Translations under genes and position numbers: made by a program | Origin: Bacillota bacterium | GTDB lineage: Bacteria; Bacillota; Clostridia; Lachnospirales; Lachnospiraceae | Assembly: GCA_023436065.1 (NCBI GenBank) | Contig: JAEZKU010000064.1 | Span: 34,829-98,828 of the forward strand | Direction of reading: 5' to 3' | Length of the DNA: 64,000 nt | Notes under the pieces: model-generated | Databases searched by the model: none | What the model saw: only the letters and a program-made list of their open reading frames with translations | Told to the model about the DNA's origin: nothing | Part shown: in pieces, positions 8,998 through 16,405 of the stretch | Layout of the letters: every line of letters starts with the position of its first letter | How positions within the stretch are numbered: position 1 is the first letter of the stretch

Positions 8998-9043
8998 CTG
9001 ACATAATTTGGAAGCAAAACAAGTTATAATCGTTAGTGTCGAA
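8998..9043 (+). promoter_or_regulatory. spoIIG promoter region with long spacer and Spo0A box
   Basis: Seen: CTGACA (8998-9003), 21 bases, TATAAT (9025-9030), then TGTCGAA (9037-9043), an exact match to the 0A-box consensus. Known: the Bacillus spoIIG promoter is SigA-dependent with an abnormally long spacer (22 bases) and is activated by phosphorylated Spo0A. Here the box lies downstream of the -10, unlike the Bacillus arrangement, so its effect (activation or repression) is unclear. Confidence 0.5.
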
Positions 9044-9078
9044 TGCATTTATGATATTGTGCGTGTTGGAGGTGAAGC

Positions 9079-10035
9079 TTGTATCTTGAGATTTATCCTG
9101 ATGTTGTATTCGCCCTTAATCTGATAATTGATTCTGTGCTTCTTATCCTGTTAAAAATAATCATACATAAAAAATGCGGTATTTTGCGATTGCTATCGGC
9201 TGCCGCATTCGGTGGAGTGACAGCGGCCTTCATAAATCTATTGCCATGGTTGCATTATGTTCTCGAAGGTGAGCAGGTTCTCCTGCTGTTGCGGGTGATT
9301 GGTTACTTGATCAAACCGGCTTCTCTGGTATGCATGATTAGGATAGCATTTGGGAAAATGAAATGGAAGGAACTGATCAGGCTAAGCATCATACTCTTTC
9401 TGGTTACCTGTTTTGCAGGAGGATTTTTTAATTCTGTTTATTATCATACCAAGCTGCGCCTCAATCTGATACAACTGGATGCCTCCGTGATATTCAGTAA
9501 TATTCCAATGGGATATATTTTATTGACGTTCCTGGGAATCGTTCCTTTGACTGCTATTTTGGTATGGTTAAGAATGAGGTATCATGACTGCAAAAAAGAC
9601 ATCTATGAAATTGAGCTTATATGCGATGCAATGAGCACTAAGACAAGGGGGCTGGTGGATACGGGAAATTGCCTGTTCGATCCGATCAGCCACAAGCCCG
9701 TCATAATTGTGGAGAAGCAGGTTATGGAGCAGATTATACCTTCGGATTGCATTTCGCTCCTTAAGATAAATGAGGTCGGGATGATACAGAACGAGGCTGC
9801 GGCAAGCCAGGAACTGTTGGATCATTATATGTTCCGGTTCCATCTGATTCCTTATCGGTCGATTGGGAAGGAGCAGGGGGTTATGCCGGGGATCGTCCTG
9901 GACAGAATACAGATTAAGGTAGGAGAAGAAACCTGCTGTCAGGAAAGGGTGACAGCGGCTATATATGATCGTGCATTATCCACCGGCGGTGAATATCAGG
10001 TTATTTTACATAAGGGACTATTAGAGGGAAAATAG
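9079..10035 (+). CDS. spoIIGA: Sigma-E processing peptidase SpoIIGA (TTG start)
   Basis: Membrane aspartic protease that removes the pro-sequence of SigE in the mother cell after asymmetric division. Seen: 318 residues; five or so hydrophobic segments in the first 165; then a soluble protease domain with the catalytic Asp194 in LVDTGNCL. The start is TTG at 9079, six bases after GGAGG; there is no better ATG. Its substrate gene sigE follows 13 bases later, the conserved spoIIG operon. Confidence 0.93.
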   Translation: MYLEIYPDVVFALNLIIDSVLLILLKIIIHKKCGILRLLSAAAFGGVTAAFINLLPWLHYVLEGEQVLLLLRVIGYLIKPASLVCMIRIAFGKMKWKELIRLSIILFLVTCFAGGFFNSVYYHTKLRLNLIQLDASVIFSNIPMGYILLTFLGIVPLTAILVWLRMRYHDCKKDIYEIELICDAMSTKTRGLVDTGNCLFDPISHKPVIIVEKQVMEQIIPSDCISLLKINEVGMIQNEAAASQELLDHYMFRFHLIPYRSIGKEQGVMPGIVLDRIQIKVGEETCCQERVTAAIYDRALSTGGEYQVILHKGLLEGK

Positions 10036-10048
10036 TGGGAGGTTCAAT

Positions 10049-10789
10049 ATGCTTTTAAAGTTATCAATACCGAATAAATTCCAGTTTCGGCTAATTCCTG
10101 ACATCAGAACAATTATATTCGGACATCAGGGTGAAATCCATTATATCGGTGGCGCGGAGGTGCTTCCGCCGCCGCTTGATCCGGCAAGGGAGGCGGAGGT
10201 AATTGCAGAGCTCGGCGGCGCACGCGACGGGGAGATGAAATCCTTACTTGTGGAGCATAATCTCAGACTTGTGGTATACATAGCCAAGAAGTTCGATAAT
10301 ACGGGAGTAGGGGTCGAGGATCTGATTTCGATCGGAACCATCGGTCTCATCAAGGCGATTAATACCTTCAATCCCGATAAGAATATCAAGCTGGCAACCT
10401 ATGCCTCACGCTGCATTGAGAATGAGATTCTGATGTATTTAAGACGGAATAATAAGACAAAGCTGGAGGTGTCCATCGATGAACCTCTGAATGTCGATTG
10501 GGATGGAAATGAACTGCTGCTGTCCGATATTCTTGGTACGGAGGAGGATGTGATCTACCGTAATATTGAGGAAGAGGTGGATCGCAAGCTTCTCAGGAAG
10601 GCACTTTCAAAGCTCTCGGACCGGGAAAGAATTATTGTGGATCTTCGTTTTGGATTGAATACGGATGATGGTGCAGAACGAACACAGAAGGAGGTAGCGG
10701 ACCTTTTAGGTATCTCCCAATCCTATATTTCCCGGTTGGAGAAAAAGATCATAAAAAGGCTGAAAAAGGAAATGGTGAGATTCGAATAA
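10049..10789 (+). CDS. sigE: RNA polymerase sporulation sigma factor E (pro-SigE)
   Basis: Directs early mother-cell transcription during sporulation. Seen: 246 residues; an N-terminal extension of about 30 residues before the conserved IHYIGGAEVLPPPL, which corresponds to the pro-sequence and cleavage region; region 2 with VEDLISIGTIGLIKAINTF; region 2.4 ATYASRCIENEI; and a region 4 helix-turn-helix KEVADLLGISQSYISRLE. ATG start behind GGGAGG. It forms the spoIIG operon with spoIIGA. Confidence 0.95.
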   Translation: MLLKLSIPNKFQFRLIPDIRTIIFGHQGEIHYIGGAEVLPPPLDPAREAEVIAELGGARDGEMKSLLVEHNLRLVVYIAKKFDNTGVGVEDLISIGTIGLIKAINTFNPDKNIKLATYASRCIENEILMYLRRNNKTKLEVSIDEPLNVDWDGNELLLSDILGTEEDVIYRNIEEEVDRKLLRKALSKLSDRERIIVDLRFGLNTDDGAERTQKEVADLLGISQSYISRLEKKIIKRLKKEMVRFE

Positions 10790-10845
10790 TACAGCATATG
10801 GAAATAATTTCATGACTGATAATCGTATAAACAGGAGCCAAATAG

Positions 10846-10884
10846 TGAATCATTTTTTTAGAAAGTAAATGAATGATTCGGAGG
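10846..10884 (+). promoter_or_regulatory. Hairpin abutting the sigG ribosome-binding site
   Basis: Seen: GAATCATT (10847-10854) and AATGATTC (10872-10879) are exact complements; a G-U pair extends the stem. The 3' arm touches GGAGG at 10880-10884. Such a hairpin could lower sigG translation. I found no convincing SigF-type promoter in the 102-base gap. Confidence 0.35.
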
Positions 10885-10891
10885 TTTCGTT

Positions 10892-11668
10892 ATGGCTCTT
10901 TATAAGGTTGAGATATGCGGAGTAAATACATCTAAACTGCCATTATTAAAAAATAGTGAAAAGGAAGAATTGTTTCAGAAAATTTTGAATGGGGATAAGG
11001 AAGCAAGAGAGTTATATATCAAAGGAAATCTCAGATTGGTGCTTTCTATTATTCAGCGCTTTTCCAATAGTAATGAAAACGTGGATGATTTATTTCAGAT
11101 TGGCTGCATCGGCCTGATGAAGGCAATCGATAACTTCGATATCACTCAGAATGTGAAATTCTCTACCTATGCTGTTCCGATGATTATTGGTGAAATCCGA
11201 AGGTATCTCAGGGACAACAACGCAATCAGGGTCAGCCGGTCACTTCGGGATACTGCATATAAAGCAATCTATGCAAAGGAGGCGTTGGTCAAACGGAATG
11301 AAAAGGAACCAACCATCAGTGAGATAGCTGCCGAAGTCGGTATCTCCAAGGAAGATATTGTATATGCCCTGGATGCGATTCAGAGCCCGGTCTCCTTGTA
11401 CGACCCGGTTTATGTGGAGGGCGGAGATGCCCTGTATATCATGGATCAGGTCAGTGATAAGAAGAATAAGGAGGAAAACTGGATAGAAGAGATATCCTTA
11501 AAGGAAGCGATGGATAAATTATCTCCCAGGGAACATAATATTATCAAGCTTCGGTTCTTCGAGGGTAAGACACAGATGGAGGTTGCCAAGGAAATCAATA
11601 TATCTCAGGCGCAGGTTAGCCGGCTTGAGAAATCGGCGCTTAAAAACATGAGAAATTATCTGATCTAG
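10892..11668 (+). CDS. sigG: RNA polymerase sporulation sigma factor G
   Basis: Drives late forespore gene expression. Seen: 258 residues; begins MALYKVEICGVNTSKLP, the SigG-specific N-terminus that binds anti-sigma factors; region 2 DDLFQIGCIGLMKAID; STYAVPMIIGEIRRYLRD; and a region 4 helix-turn-helix. ATG start behind GGAGG. It sits directly after sigE, as in Bacillus and clostridia, and ends before a strong terminator. Confidence 0.95.
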   Translation: MALYKVEICGVNTSKLPLLKNSEKEELFQKILNGDKEARELYIKGNLRLVLSIIQRFSNSNENVDDLFQIGCIGLMKAIDNFDITQNVKFSTYAVPMIIGEIRRYLRDNNAIRVSRSLRDTAYKAIYAKEALVKRNEKEPTISEIAAEVGISKEDIVYALDAIQSPVSLYDPVYVEGGDALYIMDQVSDKKNKEENWIEEISLKEAMDKLSPREHNIIKLRFFEGKTQMEVAKEINISQAQVSRLEKSALKNMRNYLI

Positions 11669-11754
11669 ATTTCAGAAATCATTTCATTCCGAATAGGATG
11701 ATACGGTAAGATATCATCCTCGGTGTGGATTGATTCATATAGAGTTATGTGGAG

Positions 11755-11793
11755 AGACAGACAGCAGAGGGAAACCTTTGGTGTCTGTCTTTT
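11755..11793 (+). terminator. Intrinsic terminator after sigG
   Basis: Seen: 9-bp stem (AGACAGACA / TGTCTGTCT) enclosing a second 6-bp stem capped by a GAAA tetraloop, then TTTT. It closes the sporulation block. Confidence 0.85.
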
Positions 11794-11845
11794 CATTTTC
11801 GTCATAGTTGCTAATTGAAATAATTGCTAGAATATGCTAAATTAA

Positions 11846-11861
11846 TAGTAAGTATTTACTA
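11846..11861. promoter_or_regulatory. Palindrome and TGCTA direct repeats upstream of the agr locus
   Basis: Seen: TAGTAA-GTAT-TTACTA (11846-11861). Upstream, TGCTA recurs at 11809, 11825 and 11835. LytTR regulators bind short direct repeats about two helical turns apart. The spacing here (26 bases between the first and last copies) is only loosely compatible. Possible operator or -10 region; no firm promoter seen. Confidence 0.3.
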
Positions 11862-11919
11862 GAAATAAAACGAAAATTTATGAAAAAGTTACAAAAAATG
11901 TAAAAATGGAGAATATACT

Positions 11920-13236
11920 ATGCACATCCTCGATACGATAGTCAGAAAAACATTTATACTGGGTGAAGCCTTTATCTGGTATCGTGTTATGACTAATATG
12001 CTTGATAAAAAGTATGGCAAACGGACCTATATCATTGCCGGAGTTGTATTGACACTTCTGTTGGCAGTGAAAACACACATTTTTGATCTTCCGGGATTGG
12101 AGGGCTTTAATGTAATAGGAACCGTTGGTGTCATCATGGCAGCCTTGCTGATGAACATCTTTTTGTTTCGGAATCCGCTCTATGAAAAGCTGATTTGGTG
12201 GGGTGTCTACTATTTCGGTTTGATTATGGTAGAACTGATTGTGATTGTATTTGCGCAGTTTGCTCTGCATATACCGCTTGAAACATATCTGGATGAGAGC
12301 GACCATTTTGTTGTATGGTTCACCTTTTTTGTAAAGGCCTTCACAATTCTTATTTTTGAGCTGTTTATCAGACTCCGTAAGGGTAAATTACAGATCATGA
12401 TGGCGCAATACAAGCACCTGAGTTTTGCAATCGTATTCAATGTCATTCTGATTCTTGGTACAGTAGTCGTTTATTTTAATATCGATAACACGAAATTCGA
12501 TATCAGTACGGCGATTGCAATCATGTTTGTGGTTGTATTTCTGATGACATTTGTGACGATGACACTGATATTCCGTATTGAGAAGGCATCGAGGAGAGAA
12601 ATAGAGACTAAGCTTAAGCTACAGCAGATTGAGATGGAGTTGAAGCAAAATCAGGATATGACCAGCATCACGGAGAACCTTCGTAAGCTTCGCCACGATA
12701 TGAATAATCATTACGGTCTGATCAGAAATTTTATCTATACTAAGAATTATGACGGCTTGAAGGAATATGTCGATCAGCTCTATGTTGATGTGGACAAGGC
12801 CAATGATATGGTGATTTCGGAGAACAAGGTATTATCAGTCATACTTAATTTAAAGAAAAGTCAGGCCAAGGAGAAGGAAATCGATTTCCAGAGTGTGATT
12901 GCAGCAGATAAACTCGATATGCAGGAGAAGGATATTACAACACTGTTGGGTAATATCTTGGATAATGCAATTGAAGGAGCAGCAAAATCAAAAGACAAGA
13001 AATACATAGATTTTTCCATCCAGAAGACAGAATCAGGCTGTGTGATCAGCTGTGAGAATTCGATCGGGGAGAAACCGGTGATCAAGAGAGGGAAACTAAT
13101 CACCAACAAGAGTAACAGCTCCCAGCATGGAATAGGTACGGAGAATATTAAGGATATCGTAACAAAATACCGGGGTGAATTACGATTTGATTTTGACGAG
13201 GAAATGTTCAGTGTCAGGGTAGTGATGCCGGTATAA
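11920..13236 (+). CDS. AgrC-like sensor histidine kinase (HPK10/GHKL type)
   Basis: Predicted membrane receptor for the locus's own cyclic peptide. Seen: 438 residues; six or seven hydrophobic segments in the first 220; a coiled-coil linker (about 222-250); the H-box RHDMNNH with phospho-acceptor His259; an N-box NILDNAIEG; and a G-box HGIGTENIK of a GHKL ATPase domain. This H-box form is typical of AgrC/ComD-type kinases. ATG start behind GGAG. The gene for its LytTR response regulator follows 31 bases later, then AgrB and AgrD, so a quorum-sensing role is strongly supported by context. The signal specificity cannot be read from sequence. Confidence 0.88.
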   Translation: MHILDTIVRKTFILGEAFIWYRVMTNMLDKKYGKRTYIIAGVVLTLLLAVKTHIFDLPGLEGFNVIGTVGVIMAALLMNIFLFRNPLYEKLIWWGVYYFGLIMVELIVIVFAQFALHIPLETYLDESDHFVVWFTFFVKAFTILIFELFIRLRKGKLQIMMAQYKHLSFAIVFNVILILGTVVVYFNIDNTKFDISTAIAIMFVVVFLMTFVTMTLIFRIEKASRREIETKLKLQQIEMELKQNQDMTSITENLRKLRHDMNNHYGLIRNFIYTKNYDGLKEYVDQLYVDVDKANDMVISENKVLSVILNLKKSQAKEKEIDFQSVIAADKLDMQEKDITTLLGNILDNAIEGAAKSKDKKYIDFSIQKTESGCVISCENSIGEKPVIKRGKLITNKSNSSQHGIGTENIKDIVTKYRGELRFDFDEEMFSVRVVMPV

Positions 13237-13267
13237 AGTAGAAATATGAATAGCTGGTGGTGATGTC

Positions 13268-13990
13268 ATGAAGCTTACAATCGCTGTTTGCGATGATGAG
13301 GGTATTACGCTGAAGATTAACTGCACTTATATGGAAGAGCTATCAAAAAAATATAAGGTGGATGCGAATGTTGTAGGTTTTTGCAGCGGTGCTGATTTAC
13401 TCGATTATATGGAGCATACCGAAGACATCGATATTGCGATTCTGGATGTTGATATGAAAGGGATGAATGGCATTCAGACAGCAGGTATGTTAACCAGAAA
13501 GAATCCAAGGACTGTCATCATCTTCATCACCGGACACAAGGAATTCGCTTACGAAGCTTTTACGGTAGAAGCCTTCAGCTTCTTGGTGAAGCCTATCGAT
13601 CCGGATCGCCTGGACAGGATTTTTAAGAAGGCAGTTTTACAGGTAAATGATTTGATGAACCGAAAGCTTCGGAGCTCCTTAATTATTACGGAGGATAATA
13701 TCAAGAAAAAGATCAATCAATCTGCAATCCTGTATATCGAGCGAATCGAAGCACGGAGTGTGATAGTGACGAAGACCGCGAGGCATGGTGTCTATGAGAC
13801 CATTACTTCCTTGGAAAACAGATTGGAGGATAATTTTTTAAGAATTAACCAGGGAATTATCGTGAATCTAAATGAGGTTGCCGGGATACAGGGAACGCAG
13901 GTTACGATGAAAGCAGGTGAGATTTTTCCTATAGGCAGAACATACCATAAACAGGTGAGAAAGAGATACTTGAGCTATCCGCAGGTATAA
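13268..13990 (+). CDS. AgrA-like LytTR response regulator
   Basis: DNA-binding response regulator. Seen: 240 residues; receiver domain (1-125) with acidic pair in VCDDE, phospho-acceptor Asp60 in ILDVDMKGMNG, and KPID; C-terminal LytTR domain (about 137-238) with the IERIEARSVIV and FLRINQGIIVN segments. ATG start behind GGTGGTG. It lies between the AgrC-like kinase and AgrB, so the most likely trigger is phosphorylation by that kinase. Likely targets are its own promoter and unknown distant genes. Confidence 0.9.
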   Translation: MKLTIAVCDDEGITLKINCTYMEELSKKYKVDANVVGFCSGADLLDYMEHTEDIDIAILDVDMKGMNGIQTAGMLTRKNPRTVIIFITGHKEFAYEAFTVEAFSFLVKPIDPDRLDRIFKKAVLQVNDLMNRKLRSSLIITEDNIKKKINQSAILYIERIEARSVIVTKTARHGVYETITSLENRLEDNFLRINQGIIVNLNEVAGIQGTQVTMKAGEIFPIGRTYHKQVRKRYLSYPQV

Positions 13991-14053
13991 TTTACCATTT
14001 ATATCCAAAACAAGCTGAAGTATTATGGTGTGGTAGGGGAGAAAGGAGCTGCT

Positions 14054-14653
14054 ATGTCGTTCAATGCATTTTCTGATCTGATCATCAACCACCTGTCAAC
14101 AAGAACCGATATTGATATGGATTATCGGTACATATATTCTTATGCTTTGGAAAAGTACATTTCAGGATTAATCAATATGATTATTTTTGCGGCTGTTGCG
14201 TTATTATTACGCATTCCTCTGGAGACAGCCGTTTTTTTTGTTTTCTACGCTCGGCTTCGAAAGTATGCAGGAGGGATTCATGCAAGAACAAGAGTACAGT
14301 GTACCGTTCTTTCACTGATCCTTTTCATAGTACTGGTTCATGTGGCAAAGCTAATCTGCAGGGCCGAATACTGGTTCTTGTTTGCCGGGGCAGCGTTGAT
14401 CTTTACATTGATATCCGTGTTTATGTTTGCTCCTGCAGAATCAGAGCAAAGAAAACTGTCCGAGGCTTTAAGAAGACACTATCGAAGCATTTCCAGAAGG
14501 ATAGTCCTATCGGAAGGGATCCTGATCCTGCTGGGGATGGGGTTGCTGCCATCACTGAAGCAATATATTCTGACAGCAGTGATGGCAATGTTCATATTGG
14601 GTATATTTATCTTACCATATAAGAGAAAAGTACCAGTTTCACTAAGCGAATGA
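14054..14653 (+). CDS. agrB: AgrB-like accessory gene regulator (AIP-processing cysteine peptidase)
   Basis: Polytopic membrane peptidase that cuts AgrD and forms the thiolactone ring of the autoinducing peptide. Seen: 199 residues; four to six hydrophobic segments; the conserved region RKYAGGIHARTRVQC with His76 and Cys83, seven apart exactly as the catalytic His77/Cys84 of Staphylococcus AgrB; and a basic stretch near residue 140. A GTG at 14030 is possible, but AAGGAG five bases before the ATG at 14054 decides the start. Followed at once by the agrD-like gene. Confidence 0.92.
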   Translation: MSFNAFSDLIINHLSTRTDIDMDYRYIYSYALEKYISGLINMIIFAAVALLLRIPLETAVFFVFYARLRKYAGGIHARTRVQCTVLSLILFIVLVHVAKLICRAEYWFLFAGAALIFTLISVFMFAPAESEQRKLSEALRRHYRSISRRIVLSEGILILLGMGLLPSLKQYILTAVMAMFILGIFILPYKRKVPVSLSE

Positions 14654-14710
14654 AATCTCATTCGCAGAATGTTGTTAGTGCCGCTGTTGTGCGGCAGAAT
14701 GGAGGCAAAT

Positions 14711-14893
14711 ATGAAGGAAAAAGGTTTAAGCAACTTAACGACCGGTCTGTGTAAAACTGCTTTGTCAATGGCACTGCAATCGCTGGAACAAAATGAGGAT
14801 AACTGTACCTTCCTGTTGTATGAATCAAAGCAGCCTGAGAACCTGAAAATGACCGACCTTAAGGATTTGAGCAAGAAGATTAGGCAACTCTAA
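14711..14893 (+). CDS. agrD: AgrD-like cyclic lactone autoinducer pro-peptide
   Basis: Seen: 60 residues; start ATG at 14711 five bases after GGAGG. The N-terminal half is amphipathic; then comes NCTFLLYESKQPENLK. Aligned on Cys32, the pattern Cys + four residues, then six residues to Pro, is identical to Staphylococcus AgrD (CDFIM then DEVEVP). Predicted ring: Cys32-Leu36 (C-T-F-L-L). Cutting after Leu36 would release a charged tail. The tail is longer than usual (24 residues, ending in a Lys-rich helix). Context directly after agrB makes the call firm; the N-terminal cut of the mature peptide cannot be read. Confidence 0.87.
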   Translation: MKEKGLSNLTTGLCKTALSMALQSLEQNEDNCTFLLYESKQPENLKMTDLKDLSKKIRQL

Positions 14894-14907
14894 AATAAGG
14901 GAAAAGA

Positions 14908-14985
14908 AGAAAGGCTCCTGTGATTACTTATTATCATTACCTAATTGATAATAAAATGTTTCACAGGAGCCTTTCTGTTTTTATT
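14908..14985 (+). terminator. Large intrinsic terminator after agrD
   Basis: Seen: a perfect 16-bp outer stem (14908-14923 with 14961-14976) around a perfect 9-bp inner stem (TTATTATCA / TGATAATAA), followed by GTTTTTATTT. It cleanly ends the agr operon. Confidence 0.93.
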
Positions 14986-15225
14986 TATAGGTATAATAAT
15001 GAATAATTTTGTGATAATCTATCGGATTGCCGACAGAATATACGGAAAGTTTGCAGAATAATTATGAATCATTGTCATATAGTAAGGATTTATTGAAGTG
15101 AGAGCTGAAATTTATTACTATAAACTATGATTAGGGTATCAATATCAGTAGATATCCGGTAATACGTTCATAAGTGGCCTCAAGCCCTTGACTTTATATT
15201 GGTTGTATGGGGAATATACAACAAA
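14986..15225. other. Intergenic stretch with no recognisable gene
   Basis: AT-rich, with stop codons in all frames and no ribosome site followed by a plausible reading frame. GTTGTAT and ATACAAC (15202-15208 and about 15216-15222) form a short inverted repeat. Lies between two convergent transcription units. Confidence 0.6.
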
Positions 15226-15276
15226 GCAAAAGGCATAGATAATACTGGGCAAGCAGTATCTATCTATGCTTTTTGC
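15226..15276 (-). terminator. Hairpin terminator of the ROK kinase gene
   Basis: Seen: a 16-bp stem with one G-U pair (15226-15241 with 15261-15276) and an inner ATACTG/CAGTAT stem. It starts 5 bases beyond the kinase stop codon. On the minus strand it is followed by a moderately T-rich stretch. Confidence 0.6.
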
Positions 15277-15280
15277 ATGA

Positions 15281-16156
15281 TTAACGCCGGCTCAGTTCCA
15301 TCCAGGCAAGTCGGATGCAGCCCATAATTCCCTGATTGTCCTGAAGGGATGCAGGTACAATGTAATGCTCCAGATCTTGAAGCTGAGGGGTGTTGATATA
15401 TCCGTTTAAAAGCTCTGCAACTTTTCTTCTGATCAGAGGGAATAGCTGTTCCTGATGCATGACGCCACCGCCGAGTACTATTCTGTGAGGGGAGAGCGTA
15501 AGGATGAAGTTAACCAGACTCTGTGCGATATAAAAAGCTTCCATTTCCCAAACCTCAGGGCGGTCCTTTAAATCATATGCTTTTTTATGCCAGCGTTGTT
15601 CGATCGCTGGTCCTGCGGCAAAACCTTCAAGGCAATTGGTATGGTAGGGACAATTACCCTCGAAGGCATCCTCGGGATGCCTGTTTAGTAATATGTGACC
15701 ACCTTCGGGATGCAGCATACCATGTAGCAGTGCGCCGTTGATCATTACACCGACACCGACGCCTGTTCCGATTGTAATATAGATCCCTGAGGATAATCCC
15801 CGGAGACTTCCCCAGGTTGCTTCTCCGAGTACAGATGCATTGACATCTGTATCAAAGCCGACCGGTATGTTCAGTGCTTCTTTCATTGCGCCTACAATAT
15901 TGTAATTAGCCCAGGCAAGCTTCGGTGTCGAGGTGATATAGCCATAGGTCTTTGAGCTTTTGTCAAGATCGATGGGACCGAAGGAGCCAATGCCCAAGGC
16001 TTCAATTCCTTTGCTTTTATAGTAATCAATCATCGTTGGAACGGTAATGGCAGGTGTCTGGGTCGGTATGGAGCATTGCTCCAGAATCTCACCGTTTTCG
16101 TTTCCGATCGCCATTACCATCTTAGTTCCGCCTGCTTCCAATGCTCCCAGTAACAT
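15281..16156 (-). CDS. ROK-family sugar kinase (fructokinase/mannokinase, GmuE/ScrK-like)
   Basis: Phosphorylates a hexose with ATP in the cytoplasm. Seen: 291 residues; N-terminal phosphate loop GALEAGGTKM; ROK segment TIGTGVGVGVMINGALLHG; HPEGGHILLNRHP; and the zinc-binding CPYHTNCLEG with its histidine partner. This zinc motif is shared by bacterial fructokinases such as GmuE. On the minus strand GGAGG lies 8 bases before the ATG at 16156, preferred over the ATG at 16177. Divergent to a beta-mannosidase, so mannose or fructose is the likely substrate. The substrate call is inference. Confidence 0.85.
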   Translation of the reverse strand: MLLGALEAGGTKMVMAIGNENGEILEQCSIPTQTPAITVPTMIDYYKSKGIEALGIGSFGPIDLDKSSKTYGYITSTPKLAWANYNIVGAMKEALNIPVGFDTDVNASVLGEATWGSLRGLSSGIYITIGTGVGVGVMINGALLHGMLHPEGGHILLNRHPEDAFEGNCPYHTNCLEGFAAGPAIEQRWHKKAYDLKDRPEVWEMEAFYIAQSLVNFILTLSPHRIVLGGGVMHQEQLFPLIRRKVAELLNGYINTPQLQDLEHYIVPASLQDNQGIMGCIRLAWMELSRR

Positions 16157-16405
16157 ATGTATTTCCTCCGTATCCATACCTTATTATTTGTCATCAATCA
16201 TCGGAAAAATAATTACATAATATATTTTATATGATAAAAAGGATAAAATACAGTACCAATTTAATAATACAACCAGAATCATAATTTTGAGATATAAAAT
16301 GACAAATTTGTAGTATAAATCATTGGGTATTATTTGATATTATTATTACTGAACAAAGGAATGCTAAAGTTAATTTGGATAAAATCATACAAGGAGATGG
16401 ATGGT
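16157..16405. promoter_or_regulatory. Divergent promoter region between ROK kinase and beta-mannosidase
   Basis: Very AT-rich. ACAAATTTGT (16302-16311) is a perfect 10-bp palindrome and a possible operator half. No promoter pair with good boxes and spacing stood out on either strand, and no clear cre box for CcpA was recognised. Confidence 0.3.

Noticed and set aside
10790..10891. SigF-type promoter for sigG
   Set aside because: GCATA and GTATA occur at 10794 and 10825, but no matching -10 lies at a proper distance.
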